Shown: piece after piece, positions 24,512 to 37,800 of the stretch
How the letters are laid out: each line of letters opens with the position of its first letter
Position numbering within the stretch: position 1 is the stretch's first letter
Assembly (NCBI GenBank): GCA_013399855.1
Contig: VXAY01006162.1
Span: 362,843 to 426,842, forward strand
Direction of reading: 5' to 3'
From: Oxyruncus cristatus
Lineage: Eukaryota; Chordata; Aves; Passeriformes; Cotingidae
Length of the DNA stretch: 64,000 nt
Notes under the pieces: generated by a model
Told to the model about the DNA's origin: nothing
The model's database searches: none
Seen by the model: the letters and a program-made list of their open reading frames with translations, nothing else
Position numbers and translations under genes: made by a program

Positions 24512-24711
24512 ATGGAGGAAGGTAAGAGTTCAGGAAAGATCCTCCTCTCTGCTCTGGTATTGCCACTTTCCAACTGAAATTTATCTTGTTCTGAAACCTG
24601 ATTTTCTCAGGAGCCTCTGCAGGCATCAGCAGAGGTCCCCTGCTATGCCCAGCAGTGCTGAAGAACCTGCTGGGGCTGCACTTTGAGCCTCAGGAGAGGC
24701 TTCTTGCCTAG
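24512..24711 (+). CDS. Candidate two-exon small ORF (36 residues), unrecognised
   Basis: Putative exon 1 runs from about 24485 to 24521, with ATG at 24512 and a donor gtaaga at 24522. The 89-nt intron ends in ttttctcag at 24610. Putative exon 2 begins at 24611. Splicing joins ATG GAG GAA G to GA GCC and keeps a frame open to TAG at 24709-24711, giving 36 codons. An AATAAA follows at 24715-24720. The peptide is Leu-rich with one Cys (segments MEEGASAGISRG and LLCPAVLKNLLGLHFEP) and matches nothing I know. A TATA box, splice pair, continuous frame and poly(A) signal in about 290 nt is suggestive, but short motifs arise by chance and there is no homology support. Confidence 0.25.
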
Positions 24712-24714
24712 GAA

Positions 24715-24720
24715 AATAAA
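24715..24720 (+). terminator. AATAAA after the candidate small ORF
   Basis: Canonical hexamer three bases after the candidate stop codon, with G/T-containing sequence 25-45 nt downstream. Confidence 0.3.
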
Positions 24721-24745
24721 AGGACTTAAACTAAGGTATCAGTGC

Positions 24746-27700
24746 CTGTAAGGTCCAGGTTATCCTGGAGAGTGTCGTAGGCCTGATGGGAGGGGAGAGG
24801 GCTTGTTGGTGTTAAGCAAGTTGGCTTGAAAAGTCACATTTTTATGTTCCTGTCCTTTTTTTTTTTTTTGAAGTTCTCCTGAGATGTGTATGTGTATGTA
24901 TATTTATGTATCTATATCAGGACCAGGAATAGGTAAAGATGATGAGATGTTGCACCCTAAGCAGGGTGGGGATGGGGGTAGGATGGGGAGATAAGATAGA
25001 GAAAACAATTATGATCCTGGTGAGGAATGCTTGGATTCAAAAGAAATTACAAATATTAATGAGTTCCTCCAGCTCTCAATCAGAGAATCCTCTAATCAGG
25101 TGTAAACTCCTGAGTGGATAAACCACACTGCTAATTCCCAGATCCATCTTCCCCTGCAGCAAAGCTCGTGTTACAGTCGGGATTTCCAGTTTTCACCTAA
25201 TCATCAGGCTGCAGCTTGAAGCTCATCACCCATTAATAGTGGCTTTAACAAGAAAAGATAGTGAAAGAACTGATGTCCCAGGAAACTAATTCCCCGGCTT
25301 CCAAAAGTCTCTTCAGACTTTACATGTGGAGGGAGCTGCTGCTTCACCTCTGCTCTGGGACAGGATTGAATTGTTGGTCAGTCACTGAAAAAATCCTATC
25401 TTGGAGTAAATGCAATTTTCAGGAGGGTTTGGCTCCGCTGCCGCTTCCCAGAACAGGGAGTTTCCAGGTGATGGTGGCAAACTTTGGTTGTGCTTTCTCT
25501 TCATACCAGAATACATTTGTTTGCTTATCTAAGTCTTTGTCCACATTTGGATGAAAGCCTTGAGCCTCAGGTAGAGCTGGATCCTTTGAGATCTGTGCTG
25601 GAGGTTTTTGACCAAAACCCTAATTTCTTGAATGCTTGACCATTAATGACACTCACTGACATTATGAACAAAGCAAGTTAAATAACAAGCCTCCCCTACC
25701 CAAATTAGACTAATTATTGGTAGTTCCAAACTGTCAAATGAAAGATAATTTCCTATATTGTACCTTTATAAAATTAGGAGGCCATGCTCCAGCTAGAGAC
25801 AAACAGAACAGCAGTAGGGGTATATCTTTTACTCTGTTCTCTACTAAAATCCAATTTACAAGGAACACCTTTAGCTGGGAATTGTTTTCAAATGAGATGC
25901 ATGGGTGCTGGCAAAAAGAGCTGTATTGCATTACTGTTCTCTTACAGATTCAAAACTGTTATGCAACAAAAAATTACCAATTCATGCCCCTTCTTTAATG
26001 GACTTTCTAATGTATACTTTAAAAAATAATATTAAAAAAAAAATATGGATGGCAGAGTTTTCTTGCCAAGCTGTCAAGGCTTGCTATCAGGAGCAGCTTC
26101 AAAGCCATTTTTCTTTTCATATGCTTGTCTGGTGTGTCTAACTGAGCATGATTACTTTTTCCTAAATGAATAGATAATTTTGCCTTATTTGTAAGTAGAA
26201 CACCAGGATTTTTTTGTCTGTGACGCTCTTGGGCTGAACCTCAGGATGGGTTGGTGTAATGCATGTTAATTATTTAATGAAATTTGTTTTGTGGTGGTTT
26301 TTTTTTTTCCTTCTACCTGAATTTGTTTCCGTGTAATATATTTTTGCCATAGAGCATTCAAACACACTTGAAATATTAATGAGGCAAGTAATGGCCCATT
26401 TCAATTGAAGTTTGCCGTAACATGCAAGTAATCCTTCACAGGTCTCTGTTCAATAACAAGGGTGAGGAAAATATCTCATTTTCTCCCCAGCCAAGTTATT
26501 CTGGTTGGGTTTTGGTGTGTGACAGTCTTTGGCTATGCAGGGGCTGAACTCATGACAACTGCAGGGGAAAGGGCTCTTGCTGGTGTGTGACTTACAGATG
26601 CAAAATGACTTTTCAGGCCACACACACACTTTTGGCCAAATTTCCAATGCCCTCAATAAATAGGTTACTTGCTAGAAAAAACCCAGACTGACTCTTAAGA
26701 TGGTAAAATACTTTCGTGGCCATAAGTGACTTCTAGTCTAAAGTTTGAGGGTTTTCCACTCCAGCTTGGGCAGGTCTCTGAGCTTTTCCCAGGGCCAGCA
26801 GGGAGTGGGGTTTGGATGGAAGATGAGGCTTTGACTTGACATGCCCAGCTCCCCATCTCACCGTGCATTGCCCAGTCCAGCTGCTGCCAGCTTGGCATTG
26901 TTAGCAGAAGGTCCCTGAGATGCTGTTGCCTTTGGAGAACTTGCCTGAAGGGTCAACCTGGAAAAAAGGGATCACAAAAGCTGCCTGTGGAGCTCAGCAT
27001 CACTGGTGGGATGGCTCCTCGCTGCAGTGGCCAGCTCAGAAATGAGGGCAAGTGCCTGAAAGGAGGATGGAAGCGCTACAAAAGAGCTCAGTCTCCTGGT
27101 TTTACAAGCGGTTGTGGCAGAACCTTTGCTAATGTCACGACTTCCCTGGAGTCTCAAACCTCTCAAAGCTGCCTTCCAGGAAATGCGGCCTCCTTTGTGA
27201 CCCCAGAGGAGAAAAGAGGTTTTGAAGATGTTAAGAGGCTCAGCAGCTTCAGAGTGAATCTGTGAGAGCTTTGCATCACCTACAAACCCATTTTCCTTAG
27301 ATCGCTGGCTTCTTTCAGGACTGTCAGGCTGTTTTGTGCTTCAGCTTTATTCAGACCTTGCAATGAGAGATCCCTGTGTCTGGGTGTGTTGCTGGGAAGA
27401 TAGAGCAAAAGCTGTTTTGGGTGGGCTGGAAATGTTCATTCAAGTCCTTTTGTGCTGCCCTGCCCATGGGTTTGGTCTGGAATGGGGTCCTGTGAGGGGT
27501 GTCCCAGCCAGCACTGGGTTATCCACTGGCACTATGGATTGAGAAATAAATAATGTTGACTTCAGGCTGCAGAATAGGATGTCAAAAGCATGAGCTGTTT
27601 GGGGCAAATTGATTGAATATTATTGACATAATTCTAAGTGTTGAATTATATATCAAGCCAGAGTCCTTCTGCATTTTGTGCCAGTTTAGGGAAGGCAGCA

Positions 27701-30700
27701 ACTTCTCCAGGGTCAAGGTGTGTGGCTGGGGGAGCACTGCTCTTCTCCCTTCCCCGCTCTCCGTGTGTGGAGATGCAAAGCAAAAGGGAAGAAAAGTAAG
27801 ATGTGGATATTCCTGCTCCATCCGGGGAAATTGGCTCTGAAAGTAAACAGCTACCCCAGGGAGGCAGGATTACCTCCAAATCCTGGGAACGTAAATCACT
27901 CTGCAGCGAGTGCTTATCTGTAAGCCCTGATGGGGAGAGCCAGGCACCTCTTCCAACTCCCAGCTCCACTGCTGGATTTGCAGTGAAAACTTGAGCCTTG
28001 AAGGTACTTGGAGAGGCACATTTATGGGAAAAGCCCCAGAGCTGAGGGTTCTGCAGGAGGAAAACCTGCAGACCCCCTGGAACTCTTGGAAAGCTTCTAT
28101 TCTTGCACCAGAGATCAGCAGCCGCCCTTTCCTCTTCCCAGAGCCACCAGTCTCTGGGCCGAGTGAGCTGCCATATTTCCCACTTCTCCTCTCCTTTTTC
28201 TTTTCCATTTGTCAGTGCTGGCTGACTGTTATGGAAATTACCATGGCCCTGTTACATGGTACATGCATCACTGCCTTTGCAGAATTACTACAGGGATGAG
28301 CTGGCGAGTCACTAGTGTGTTTGAGCTGGTAGTTTGGCTGCAGAATTGTTATTTCTTAAGCTGCCATATAAGAGGGGCTCTACATGTACTCATGGCAGAG
28401 ATGCAAACACTCCATCTTTCTCAGAATACCCTACACATGGACCTGGTTAAGGGATGTTTCTATATTCTGAATAAAGCCAGCTTTGTCTTTCTCACGCTGG
28501 TGGGCATGAGGCTGATTCTGGTCCCATTTACACTGCTGTCAACTGGAAGTAACCCCTCTGAAGCCAGAATATAAAGCGAAGCTCCTTGCCACGTTTACAT
28601 ATTCTACTCCTTACAGCATAATTTGTCCTAGTTTTTTAAGTACTGAATGCCTTCATAGGAATTTCATTACCGAGCACAAGTTTTGTCGAGAGCATTCTGC
28701 TAGTTTTGCTGGAGGTTGCTAAGCATAGTCTATTTTTTTTTTCCTGAATCCTTTGTACTGGTAATTATATTTGCTCATGCCACACAAAAATTAAAATACA
28801 GCACGTAAGAAAGTGCCGCTTTCTCATGTGTTCCTGGGGAAAAAAGGTTGTTCTCCTAAAGGAAAAACTTTCTGTACCAGGAAAACTATCTCCAGTGACT
28901 CCTAGGGATGAAAATGTGGACGATCTGAGGGTGATTTGGAGGATCTCAGCCTTCTTACCCAATGGCACAGCAGTCAGTGCTGATAATTGATTTCAATCCA
29001 TCTGCAAGATGAACACCTGCTGTGCAATATGGCTCTGTAGGATTAGTCTCCCTGCATAGCAGGACTAAAATCTCCATTGTTGACCACAAGATTGGGTGCA
29101 TATTTGCTAAAATCTGAACCACATCCTACTGTGAAGCTAAGGGCTCTGTTGCAATATGTTTTAAATACATTGCCTTGACAGTTCTGCGTTTCTGTGGATT
29201 TTAATGGGCTTCTTTCTTTCTAAGGAAATTTAATTCCATTACTAAATAATGCATTTGGCCTCCAACCTGACTTGTGCTAATTACTCGCGTGCTGAACGGG
29301 CTTTAAATCTTGTTTGGAAGCACTATAGGGTTTATTGTCTTATTAAAAGCACCTAATGTGAGCCGTTCTTTTTGAGATTGCAATTGGTCTCTAATGAAAC
29401 CAAACAGATAATGCAATAATTTTTCACTAAACTAATTATCAGAGCGGAAGATGCTAATGTGTTCCGCCAACTGTGGCTCGTGTCTCCTCGGTGAACATGC
29501 AGCCTGGTCACGGCTGTTCAGCGAGACTTCGCATCTCTGGAAGCAGAAAAAGGAGGCTGAATGAAGCTCACCCTGTGCTCTTTTGCAGCCATCTGAATGC
29601 GCTCAAGCTGTACCACCCCTGCCTGCGCTTCGTGTTAATCAAATTCTTCCACAGGCGGCTTGCAGGGATTTCGCTCACGTGGATTCCTGGGGGTATTGGA
29701 TTTCTGCTTGCAAGGGTCCCAAGTACCCGATCCTCAAAAATTACATTTCTTCAGTTGTGGTGGAAATGGAGGTACCCAAAGTCAATGGGCACTTGAAAAC
29801 ATCCATGCAATGTTTCTTCAGAAATTGAAATAGGTCTCTGCGCACAAATGTGTGATCCTGACCACACGTGTGCGGGGGGTGGCTGACCTGTATTACTGGG
29901 AATTACTTCTCATTTTCAGTGAATTGCTCTGTGCAGCAAGGGTGGGCTTTAAAAAGTGACTAAGCAAATTAAGAGGCAGCAGAAAACCTGGCCCTAGATG
30001 TGGAAAGCCTGCAGAAAGCCCTGAGTGCTGAGCAAAATGTCCTTTTCTTGGAAGAAGAAAAAAACTGAGAGCAAAAGAGGAGAAGTGGAGTTTCACCTTG
30101 AGCAAATGCCACGTGTGCTTCTCTGGCTCTCCTACAGGCTACACTGAAAAACACAACTGCAGCTTTGGTAAGGACTGGGATTTGCCTGTCTGATTGCTGT
30201 TACTCCTCAAAACAAATAAACAAAACACAATTATCTCTGAATGTTACCCAGGCTAATGTGTAGAACTGGCACTGGGGAGTAAGGAGAGTAGAGGACACCA
30301 GGCTAAAGTCATTAATTGGTAATGGAGTGTGTATATTTGTCAACAAGATGCTCAGCTTGGAGAGCTGAACAGAAAGAAAACGAGCTGCAGAAAAACAAAC
30401 GCATACCAAGCCTTGTCAGTGATATTTATTTAACAGCCTGTCACAAGCAGAAAATGTGGATCAAAGGTAGGAAAGGCAAAGAAGGAGCAGTTTGAGTCCA
30501 AGGCATCTGTTCTGCATTGCATCAGGGTTCACTTCTGGATCAGGGTACGTTCTGCCACATCGTGTTACATCAAGCGAGTTGTGAAATGATGGAGCCTAAT
30601 GCAGAGTGAGTGTTGGGAATGGGAAGAAAAACAACAACCCGTTGTTTTCTTATTCATTACTCGCCATGGGTTTGGGGGTTATCCAGGAACAGAGATGCTG

Positions 30701-31670
30701 TTTTAAGTGAGGCGGAGAGTTAAGATTGCCAGGCTGTGCTCGGTGAGACAGCACTGCAAATTGCTTATGGGATTTGATGTTGTCCTATCCTGCCTCCAGA
30801 ACAAATCACGCTGGTAGGGGGTTTGGGTTTTCCTTTTTGAATCGTTGGGAAAACCTTAACAGAAGAGCCCTTCACTCTAAATTAAGGAAAAAAAAAGAAA
30901 AAAAAAGTAATTCTTTCTTTCTTTTTCTTCTTAGTCTCAGATTCTTTTACTGAGCTGCACCTTCCCCTCACCCTGCTGCTAAGGTTGGTCCTACCCCTCA
31001 GTGAAAGCACAGGGTAAGGTTCACTGATTTGTTTGGTGCTGAGGGTTGTGGCATAGCACTTCTCCGCTGGGAATGCTGCTGGAGAGATGCACATTTCCCC
31101 TCTGGCCACCTAAGCAGAGGTGACTGCTGGCCCCAAAGGACCAGCAGAGGTAACTGCCCTCGGATGTGTTTTTGGCCAAGCAATGTGAACATGAAGTTTG
31201 ACTGGGTGAGAGATGGAAAGAGGTGGTGGTGGGAACAACTGAGGGTGCAGAGAGAAAACGCCAGTTGAAAAATAAGCATTGTTCAGCTATCAACAGAATG
31301 AACTTGAAATTCAACTCGTATTTTTCATGTCTTCGCATAAGAAAATAATCTGGGAAGGGAATTGCTTTAAAGTATTGGAGTTTCTTTCAAAAGCTTTAGT
31401 GGCAAATGCTCCTCTTCCTTTCTAACCACCCCCAGTGCTGAGGAGAGGAATGATCAGCGAGAGAAATTGCTGCAAATAATGGAAGCAACCGGTTTATGCT
31501 GTTTCTTATTGTACTCTGACAAACAAAAACACTGTGTACTGAGCAGCTTCTGAGTGTTGCTCCTTAGGTTGAGCCCGTGTGCCTGCACTGAGGATGACTG
31601 TGCAGGTCTGTGCCTGGCAGCAGAGAGCTGCCTTGGTGACTTTCCACTTCCCTTTGCAGTGCTGATGGAA
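24746..31670. other. Intergenic spacer, segment 3
   Basis: No gene recognised. Simple repeats include a T run at 24858-24869, TATG-rich sequence at 24885-24917, a T run near 26302 and A-rich sequence at 30883-30908. Much of 28600-29460 is AT-rich unique sequence with scattered retained CpGs and TAATTA words, which resembles conserved regulatory DNA. Confidence 0.55.
29220..29465. promoter_or_regulatory. Candidate conserved enhancer-like element
   Basis: AT-rich, repeat-free sequence with two TAATTA homeodomain-type cores (29278-29283 and 29433-29438) and several retained CpGs (ACTCGCGTGC near 29283). This is a pattern judgement; no alignment was possible. Confidence 0.25.
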
Positions 31671-31679
31671 GCAGTGGCC

Positions 31680-31810
31680 ACCTCGGCGGCGGGAGCCGCG
31701 GTTATTAATCACGTCCCCAGCTGCACAACGTGCACCTCCCGGCCCTGCTCGGGTGCAGGAAGTGTCGCCTGCGGGATTAATGGGTATTGATGAACTTGCT
31801 TAGCAACCAC
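31680..31810. promoter_or_regulatory. Isolated CpG cluster with RFX X-box-like site
   Basis: About eleven CpGs fall in 31683-31772 within an otherwise CpG-poor spacer. They are followed by CTTGCTTAGCAAC (31795-31807), which matches the palindromic RFX X-box (GTTGC..n..GCAAC) except at its first base. TTATTAATCA and GGATTAATGG homeodomain-like words flank the cluster. It could be a distal enhancer or an unannotated promoter. No exon is evident. Confidence 0.35.
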
Positions 31811-34800
31811 ATCCCAACTGGCAGCGATCCCTGGGGATGCACAGCCTCCCGGTGCTCGGACAGAAAGACCGACCCTGTGGCACAGCAGTGCTGGGGTGCA
31901 AGAGGTAAACGAGGGCGGGCCTGTGCCAGTGCTGTGGTTTAGGTTTGAACCCTGTTTAGGCTCAGGCTGGTGGCTCCAATATCCAGCTGTTGGCTAATCA
32001 GAGCCAACATCTCTGGTGTCAGAAGTGTTCCTCCTGTTTCATTAAACTGATGGCTTTGGATTGGAGTTGCAGCAGTAGCATGATCCACGTGCTGAGAGTG
32101 CCCCTGGAGACTCAGGCTGGGGATAATCACATCCCTTTTATACTGCTAATAATTAACTATTAAAACAATTTACTAATGGATGTAGTGGCTTCCTTAAATG
32201 ATGAATTGATATGATTTAACACAGCTATGAGATATGGGCTTGATGCAAGTATTACTGAGTGCAAATCCAGCCTGCATTATAGCCTGTTGAGGTCAGAATC
32301 TATTAGCCATAATTCCTCTTAGCCTAAGTTGCCTTCATCTATGGAATAAGTTTTTCCTACAGAAATTATTCTAAAACCTTCAAACCCAGAGCTGAATGTC
32401 CTCTGCCATATATGTGGCAATGTATGGTGTCATTCACTATGTGGAGGAGAAGGGTGTTTATATAAACTCCAGCCAAAACTGTAGTAGTATTATCAGACAC
32501 GGTAAGTTTATTGGATTCTTTTCCTTAAAAATGTGTGAACCTTGTGTGCCTGAATAGATGAAATTACATTTTCTGGCATGAACTGAATGGGTCCAATCAG
32601 AGTTATGGCTGTTGAACGGGTGTAACATCTATTAATTGAATATGGAAGCTGGTTATACCTGATTCTTTACTTTGAGAGGTTTCCAGTATTTACACAACAT
32701 AACTGTCACAGGAAGTTTAATTAGATATCTGAGATCTCCCAGATCTTGTCAAATTAATTTCTGAACTCTTGACATTTCTGTGACAATACTGTCCTAATTC
32801 TTCTTGTAGCATTTTCTTAAGACGACTCCAATAACTAACAGTCGTGTCTGACAAAATAAAGATAAGCTGTTATTTCTCTGGAAGAGATGACAGTTCCATT
32901 TTTCAAAAGCAGAGGAAAGGTTGCTCGCAGTTTTACTTCCTGCAGCAGCAAAATTTTCAGGTGTGGGACTGGCAAAACAAAGAGTTACTTGCTGTAGGTA
33001 AAGGGTTTTTCTTTGCATCTCACCATTGCGCTTGGATGGAAAGGTCAGGTGTGTCAGAGATGGTTAAGGCTTTGAAGAAGACAGATGTGTGTATGCAGAA
33101 AGAACATAAAGGGGATTGGAATAGCTTAAAGGAATAAGCAGAATTGGAAAGATCTGGGCTTTAAACTTCATTCTGCTATTGAAGTCATTGTTAGTGCTCT
33201 CCCCTACCGAGGAAAAAATGTCTCAGGGGGGAGGGAAAAAGGGCAGAAAAAAATGAAATATTAAATACATTTTTCTGGCTATCCCAGCTGCTGGAATTGC
33301 AACAGTGCAAATTACTCCAAGCTTTTAGCAACAGAGTAGAATCCACCTGACCTTTATTTCCTCTCCAACTTTGTTTTGTCTTCAGCCCTGGGTTGGGATT
33401 ATGGGGACAAGTGCTGGCTGTGCTACAGAAGTGGGGGGGGGAGAAAGGTACCCTGCAGGCTCCAAACCCAGAGAAGGCAGGAGAGTGTGTGTGTGCAGCC
33501 TGGACCTGGCTGTTCCCTTATTCTCAGCTGGGCAGATTTCTATACAATTACTGAGCTGCTTTTGCTTGGATTTCAGCAACCAAAACCTCCTGCCCATCCG
33601 AAGGGAGAGGGAACCCCTGCAGTCCCCACAGCCTGTGACAACTGGGATGGTCCTGCTGGGTGGCAAAAGCCTGTGCATCCCCAGCCCCCTGTGTGAGGGG
33701 TTTTCATCTTTAAAATACCACATTTAAAATCTCACCTGGAGAGGGTGGCGTTGGAGCACTTGCTCTGCCCATTCCCAAACCCACGAGGTCCGTGTGGTAT
33801 TTACTCCACTTCCAGACCCTCTGATAAGATGAGCCTTGCCCAGTGTTTTCCAGCCTCTCACGGCACCGGGGCTGCCACCCAGGGAACCACCTCCACCTCC
33901 ACGAGCCTGCAAAGAACTGTAAATAGACAGGAAGAAACCCCCCAACACGTAATTAGTTTATTGCAAACGGGGAATGGCTTCTGGCACTTTCCTTGGCTGC
34001 AGCCTGGGGTGTCTGTGGGTGTCTCGCACCAGCCAATACCCATTAAATAATCCTTCCCGCCCATGCTGCCCCCTTTGGTTTGTCTGCCTCCATGATGTTC
34101 CATCAGGGACTGATTTTGGAGATTGAAAAGCTTCTGCATCTTCTCATTACCCCTGCAATGTCCCCTCTGAGAGGGGATTTGAATTCCTGGCCCGTCACAT
34201 GTAATCTTCGCCGTGCTGTATTTGCCACTTCTATTTATTTTCCGTTTTAACGCTTGTAGGACTGGAATGGTCCCTTTTATAGAGGCATTACAGTTATGGG
34301 GGAAAAGTCAACATCTGCCAGCTCTTGCAGTAGAGATGCTGTGGGGTTGTTTTCTTTGTGGTTTGTTTTTTTTTTTTTTAACTTGCTACCTAGAAACCAT
34401 TTTGTTAATAGAGATCTTACTGGAATGCTTTCCTGTGAAAAAATGTGAAAAAATCCAGTAAAAAGGTAAAAGTGTTTTTGCCAGAATCCTTCTCCTAAAT
34501 AATGCAAAAAAAAAAAAGGCGGGGGGGGAAACACCTGAGTTGGGATTAAGGTGGGGACTATGGGGAATAAAAGGGACACGAGGGAGGATAGGGTGGGGAA
34601 GGATCAGGTGTTCATAATTTGAATTTCCAAGCTCCATGTAAGCAAGTGTTCAGATTTCAAGAAAAGCGGCCGCTTTTGGCCAAAAAAACCTCAAATCTCA
34701 GTTGAAGGCATGATTTTCTTTTTAAAAATACAGAATTAAACAGGACAGTTTTAATGAGTTTAATCACGAAGTCTGACAGTAGATGTTGACCGTGTAATGG

Positions 34801-37800
34801 GTGTCTGCTATGAGAAGAGAGATTATTTACAACCAGAATCGCTGCTGTTATTTCTCATCCTACTAAGTAAATTGTAGTAGAATTACTCACATGATGCCAT
34901 TGTCGTGTGGAGCTCCGTGGAAAACTAATTCCTTTCAGCTCTTTGAAACCTCATCCTCATTCTTTAACAGTTTCCTCATAGATTTAAAAAAAAAAAAGAA
35001 AAAAAAAAATCTGGCTGCATCAACATACGTGTGATGAACCTAAAAGACTTCCTGGAGATTCATCTACTGAATTTCCTACGCATGTGCTTAATGAATACAC
35101 CACAAAATAGCACATTACTTATTTGTTAATTGAATTGAATAATTATTCAATTGAGTCTTGTATGAGCGGACGATTTTTTTTTTTCTCCATTAGCAGAGCT
35201 AAAAGCACATGGAAAAGCTGTAGGTGTGTTCCAGGCCTTCTTTGCATAGATCACTCAAAAAATAGTGTCTTTTTAATAGCAGTGGCAGTAACCATCTAAT
35301 AACCTGAATTAGGAAGGCTCTAGCAATTGGCAAGCGTTCTCTATTTCCCCGTGTTAAATATTTTGTCAAGGCTTTTCACAGCTCTGGCTGCTGCAATTTC
35401 TTGTCTTTCTCCAAAAGCCATTTTTCTTTTGAGCTGGTTTTTTTTTTATTACTATTTTTCTTTTCTCCTTGATGAGACTTGTGCTCTCAGGCAAAAAAAA
35501 CAACAAACCAAACCTGTTTTCTGAATGCTCCTCCGCAGCTCTCTAGAGCAGCGTTGTACTCAGTGCCATCAGCTCTGGAGGGCACAGCCTGGCATTGCCC
35601 TTCCCGTGCCCAGGATGGGGAAATCAAAGCAGGAGCTCAGGGGCTGGAAACACGTGGGTTTGGCCACCCACCACAGGGATGGGGCTCTGCTGCTCCTCAG
35701 GCAGTCAGAGCTACTCTTGCATTTCCAGCCGCTGATAAGTTGCCGGCCCCTGGGATAAGGGAAGCGTTGGGCTGGGCTCTTCCCAGCCTTGGCACGCCCC
35801 CATCCATCAGGGCAGGAATGCTGGTGGCACCAGTGCTGCCACCTCAGCCTGAGGACCCCTGAAGGGCTGTGGAGTCCCACTAGACTATCCAGAATCTTCT
35901 AATCTCTTCCATGTTCTTCTAATTGCTCTTGTGAGAAGAGTTTCTGGGTGGGGAACAGAGAAGGTTGTGTTGGTTTGTGGTCTTATTCCTTCAAGGTGTT
36001 CCTGAATTGTTTTCTTTTCAGCAATTTTAAGTACAAGAGGTTTGAGGTTTTTCTTTGGTGCTGCTTTTGATTTGGTTCATTTATTAGCAATAGATTGGCT
36101 GCTGAAACAAAAGCCCTCTTAGAGTATTTTCTGCATTTACAGTTTCTTCCTAAATGTAAAGAGCTCTACAATTAGAGCTCTTTCCCTCCCCCAAAAAATC
36201 CATACCACCATGGGAGAAGAATTTAAACACAACCTACAGTTGTTACCAGCTGGATGGACTTAATCTCTGTGTTAAGTATAGAATCTTCAGCTTAAGCTGT
36301 CCTAAATTTAAACCATTTTATACATGGCATTGGTGGAATGTAAAGAGTTACTGGTCCTACAGCTTTTCCTCCAGAGCTCTGTTTTACATCAGGGTCACCA
36401 CTGGGTCTCTTTGGAAAAAGAAGGGGAGGAGAGGAAACCCCTGGGACTTTTTGCTGATTAAAGACACTGTCTTTGTCCCCGAGAGTTTGTGGCTCAGCCA
36501 TGGAGTAGGTGTTTGCTGAAGGAGTGAGTGAGCTGTGACCTGGCAGTGTGTGAGCAGACAGGCGGAATTTGAGGTGTGAAGAGAGATAAAAATCAATAAA
36601 TACACCATTTACCATTTACTCAGCCCCAACAAAATACTTCATGGAGACACTGGTGTAGCTTTAAAAAGTGAGAGCCCAAATTACGGTTCCAGTGCAATGT
36701 GGACGGCAAGGCTTCATGGAATTCTGCTGGATGCATTTACAGCTCATTAAAACACCGTGCCAGGGTGTTTTGTTATAATTGCCACAGCTTCTCTTCTTCT
36801 CGCTGCTACTGTCACATAATAGTCTGTGGAAAGGGGTTTTTGCCTCTCCCTGTACAGTTGCTAAATGAGGAAGAGGTGAGTGGACTCTTCCAGCATTTAT
36901 TCTACCTCAATTAGCTTCTGAACGTGGGACTGGGTTTAAAGTTCTGCTCTTCTTCTTGGCAAAACTCCCTCTTTGATTTCCCTGTTTCTCACCTACTGCC
37001 TCCCCTCACTTGCTGATTTCTCCGTCCGGAAAAATAATTGCATTGAAAGTGGAGAAGAGCAGTGGAATGAGAAATCCTTGTCAGGCACAGGCTTAAAGCC
37101 TTTCTGTTTAGATCATCTCGGTCCAGTTCGGAGTCTCCCAGTAAAGCTCTGATTACCTGGTTCAACATCCATCTCCCAGGTGTGATTCTGTGGAAAAACA
37201 GCTCTCCAGACATGTAAGTGTTACAAACATCTAATCAGGCCCATGTTTTTGATAACCTGTGCTCAGCACCAGAGACTGCAGTTCCAGCTGATCCTAGAGG
37301 ATTTCCTGGTCTCTTGTGTGTGGAAGTAAAAGAACCAGAGCACAGGGAAGATCAGATAAACCTAGTTTGGGCTGCTTGTTCTATCCCTGACCTCTCAGAA
37401 GTAATGACTAGCTATGATTTCACCTTTCTAATTCCATTTTTTAGTAGACTGAATGTTTATAAAACTTTCTGAAGGGAGCTGCTGGGGTGTGCTCCTGAAA
37501 GACCATCTCTCTGGTGAATAATCAGCTGAAATTCTAATGAGAAAATCCTTTCACTGGGCAACAGCCTTCCCACTCCAATGCTGCATTATCAGCTCCAAAT
37601 TATTCAGACAGATCTGAGGAATTTACTTTAGGCAGCTTAGGAGATAAATTCAGTGCAGCAAGTTATCGTGATTGATTTAAGTATTTAAGACTTATCCTAA
37701 AAACCTCTTTCACTCAATCCACCTCCTGACACGCTCCCACTGAAGCCCTTTTTTCAGGTTAAAATGCAGCCAGCAATTTCCCTCTCGCTAGCCAGGGGTA

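Noticed and set aside
36384..36615. Minus-strand frames near a T/A-rich stretch as coding exons
   Set aside because: Short, no splice signals in register, and no recognisable protein.
37262..37282. REST/NRSF-like site (TCAGCACC..AGACTG)
   Set aside because: The left half matches, but the right half differs from GGACAG at two or more key positions.
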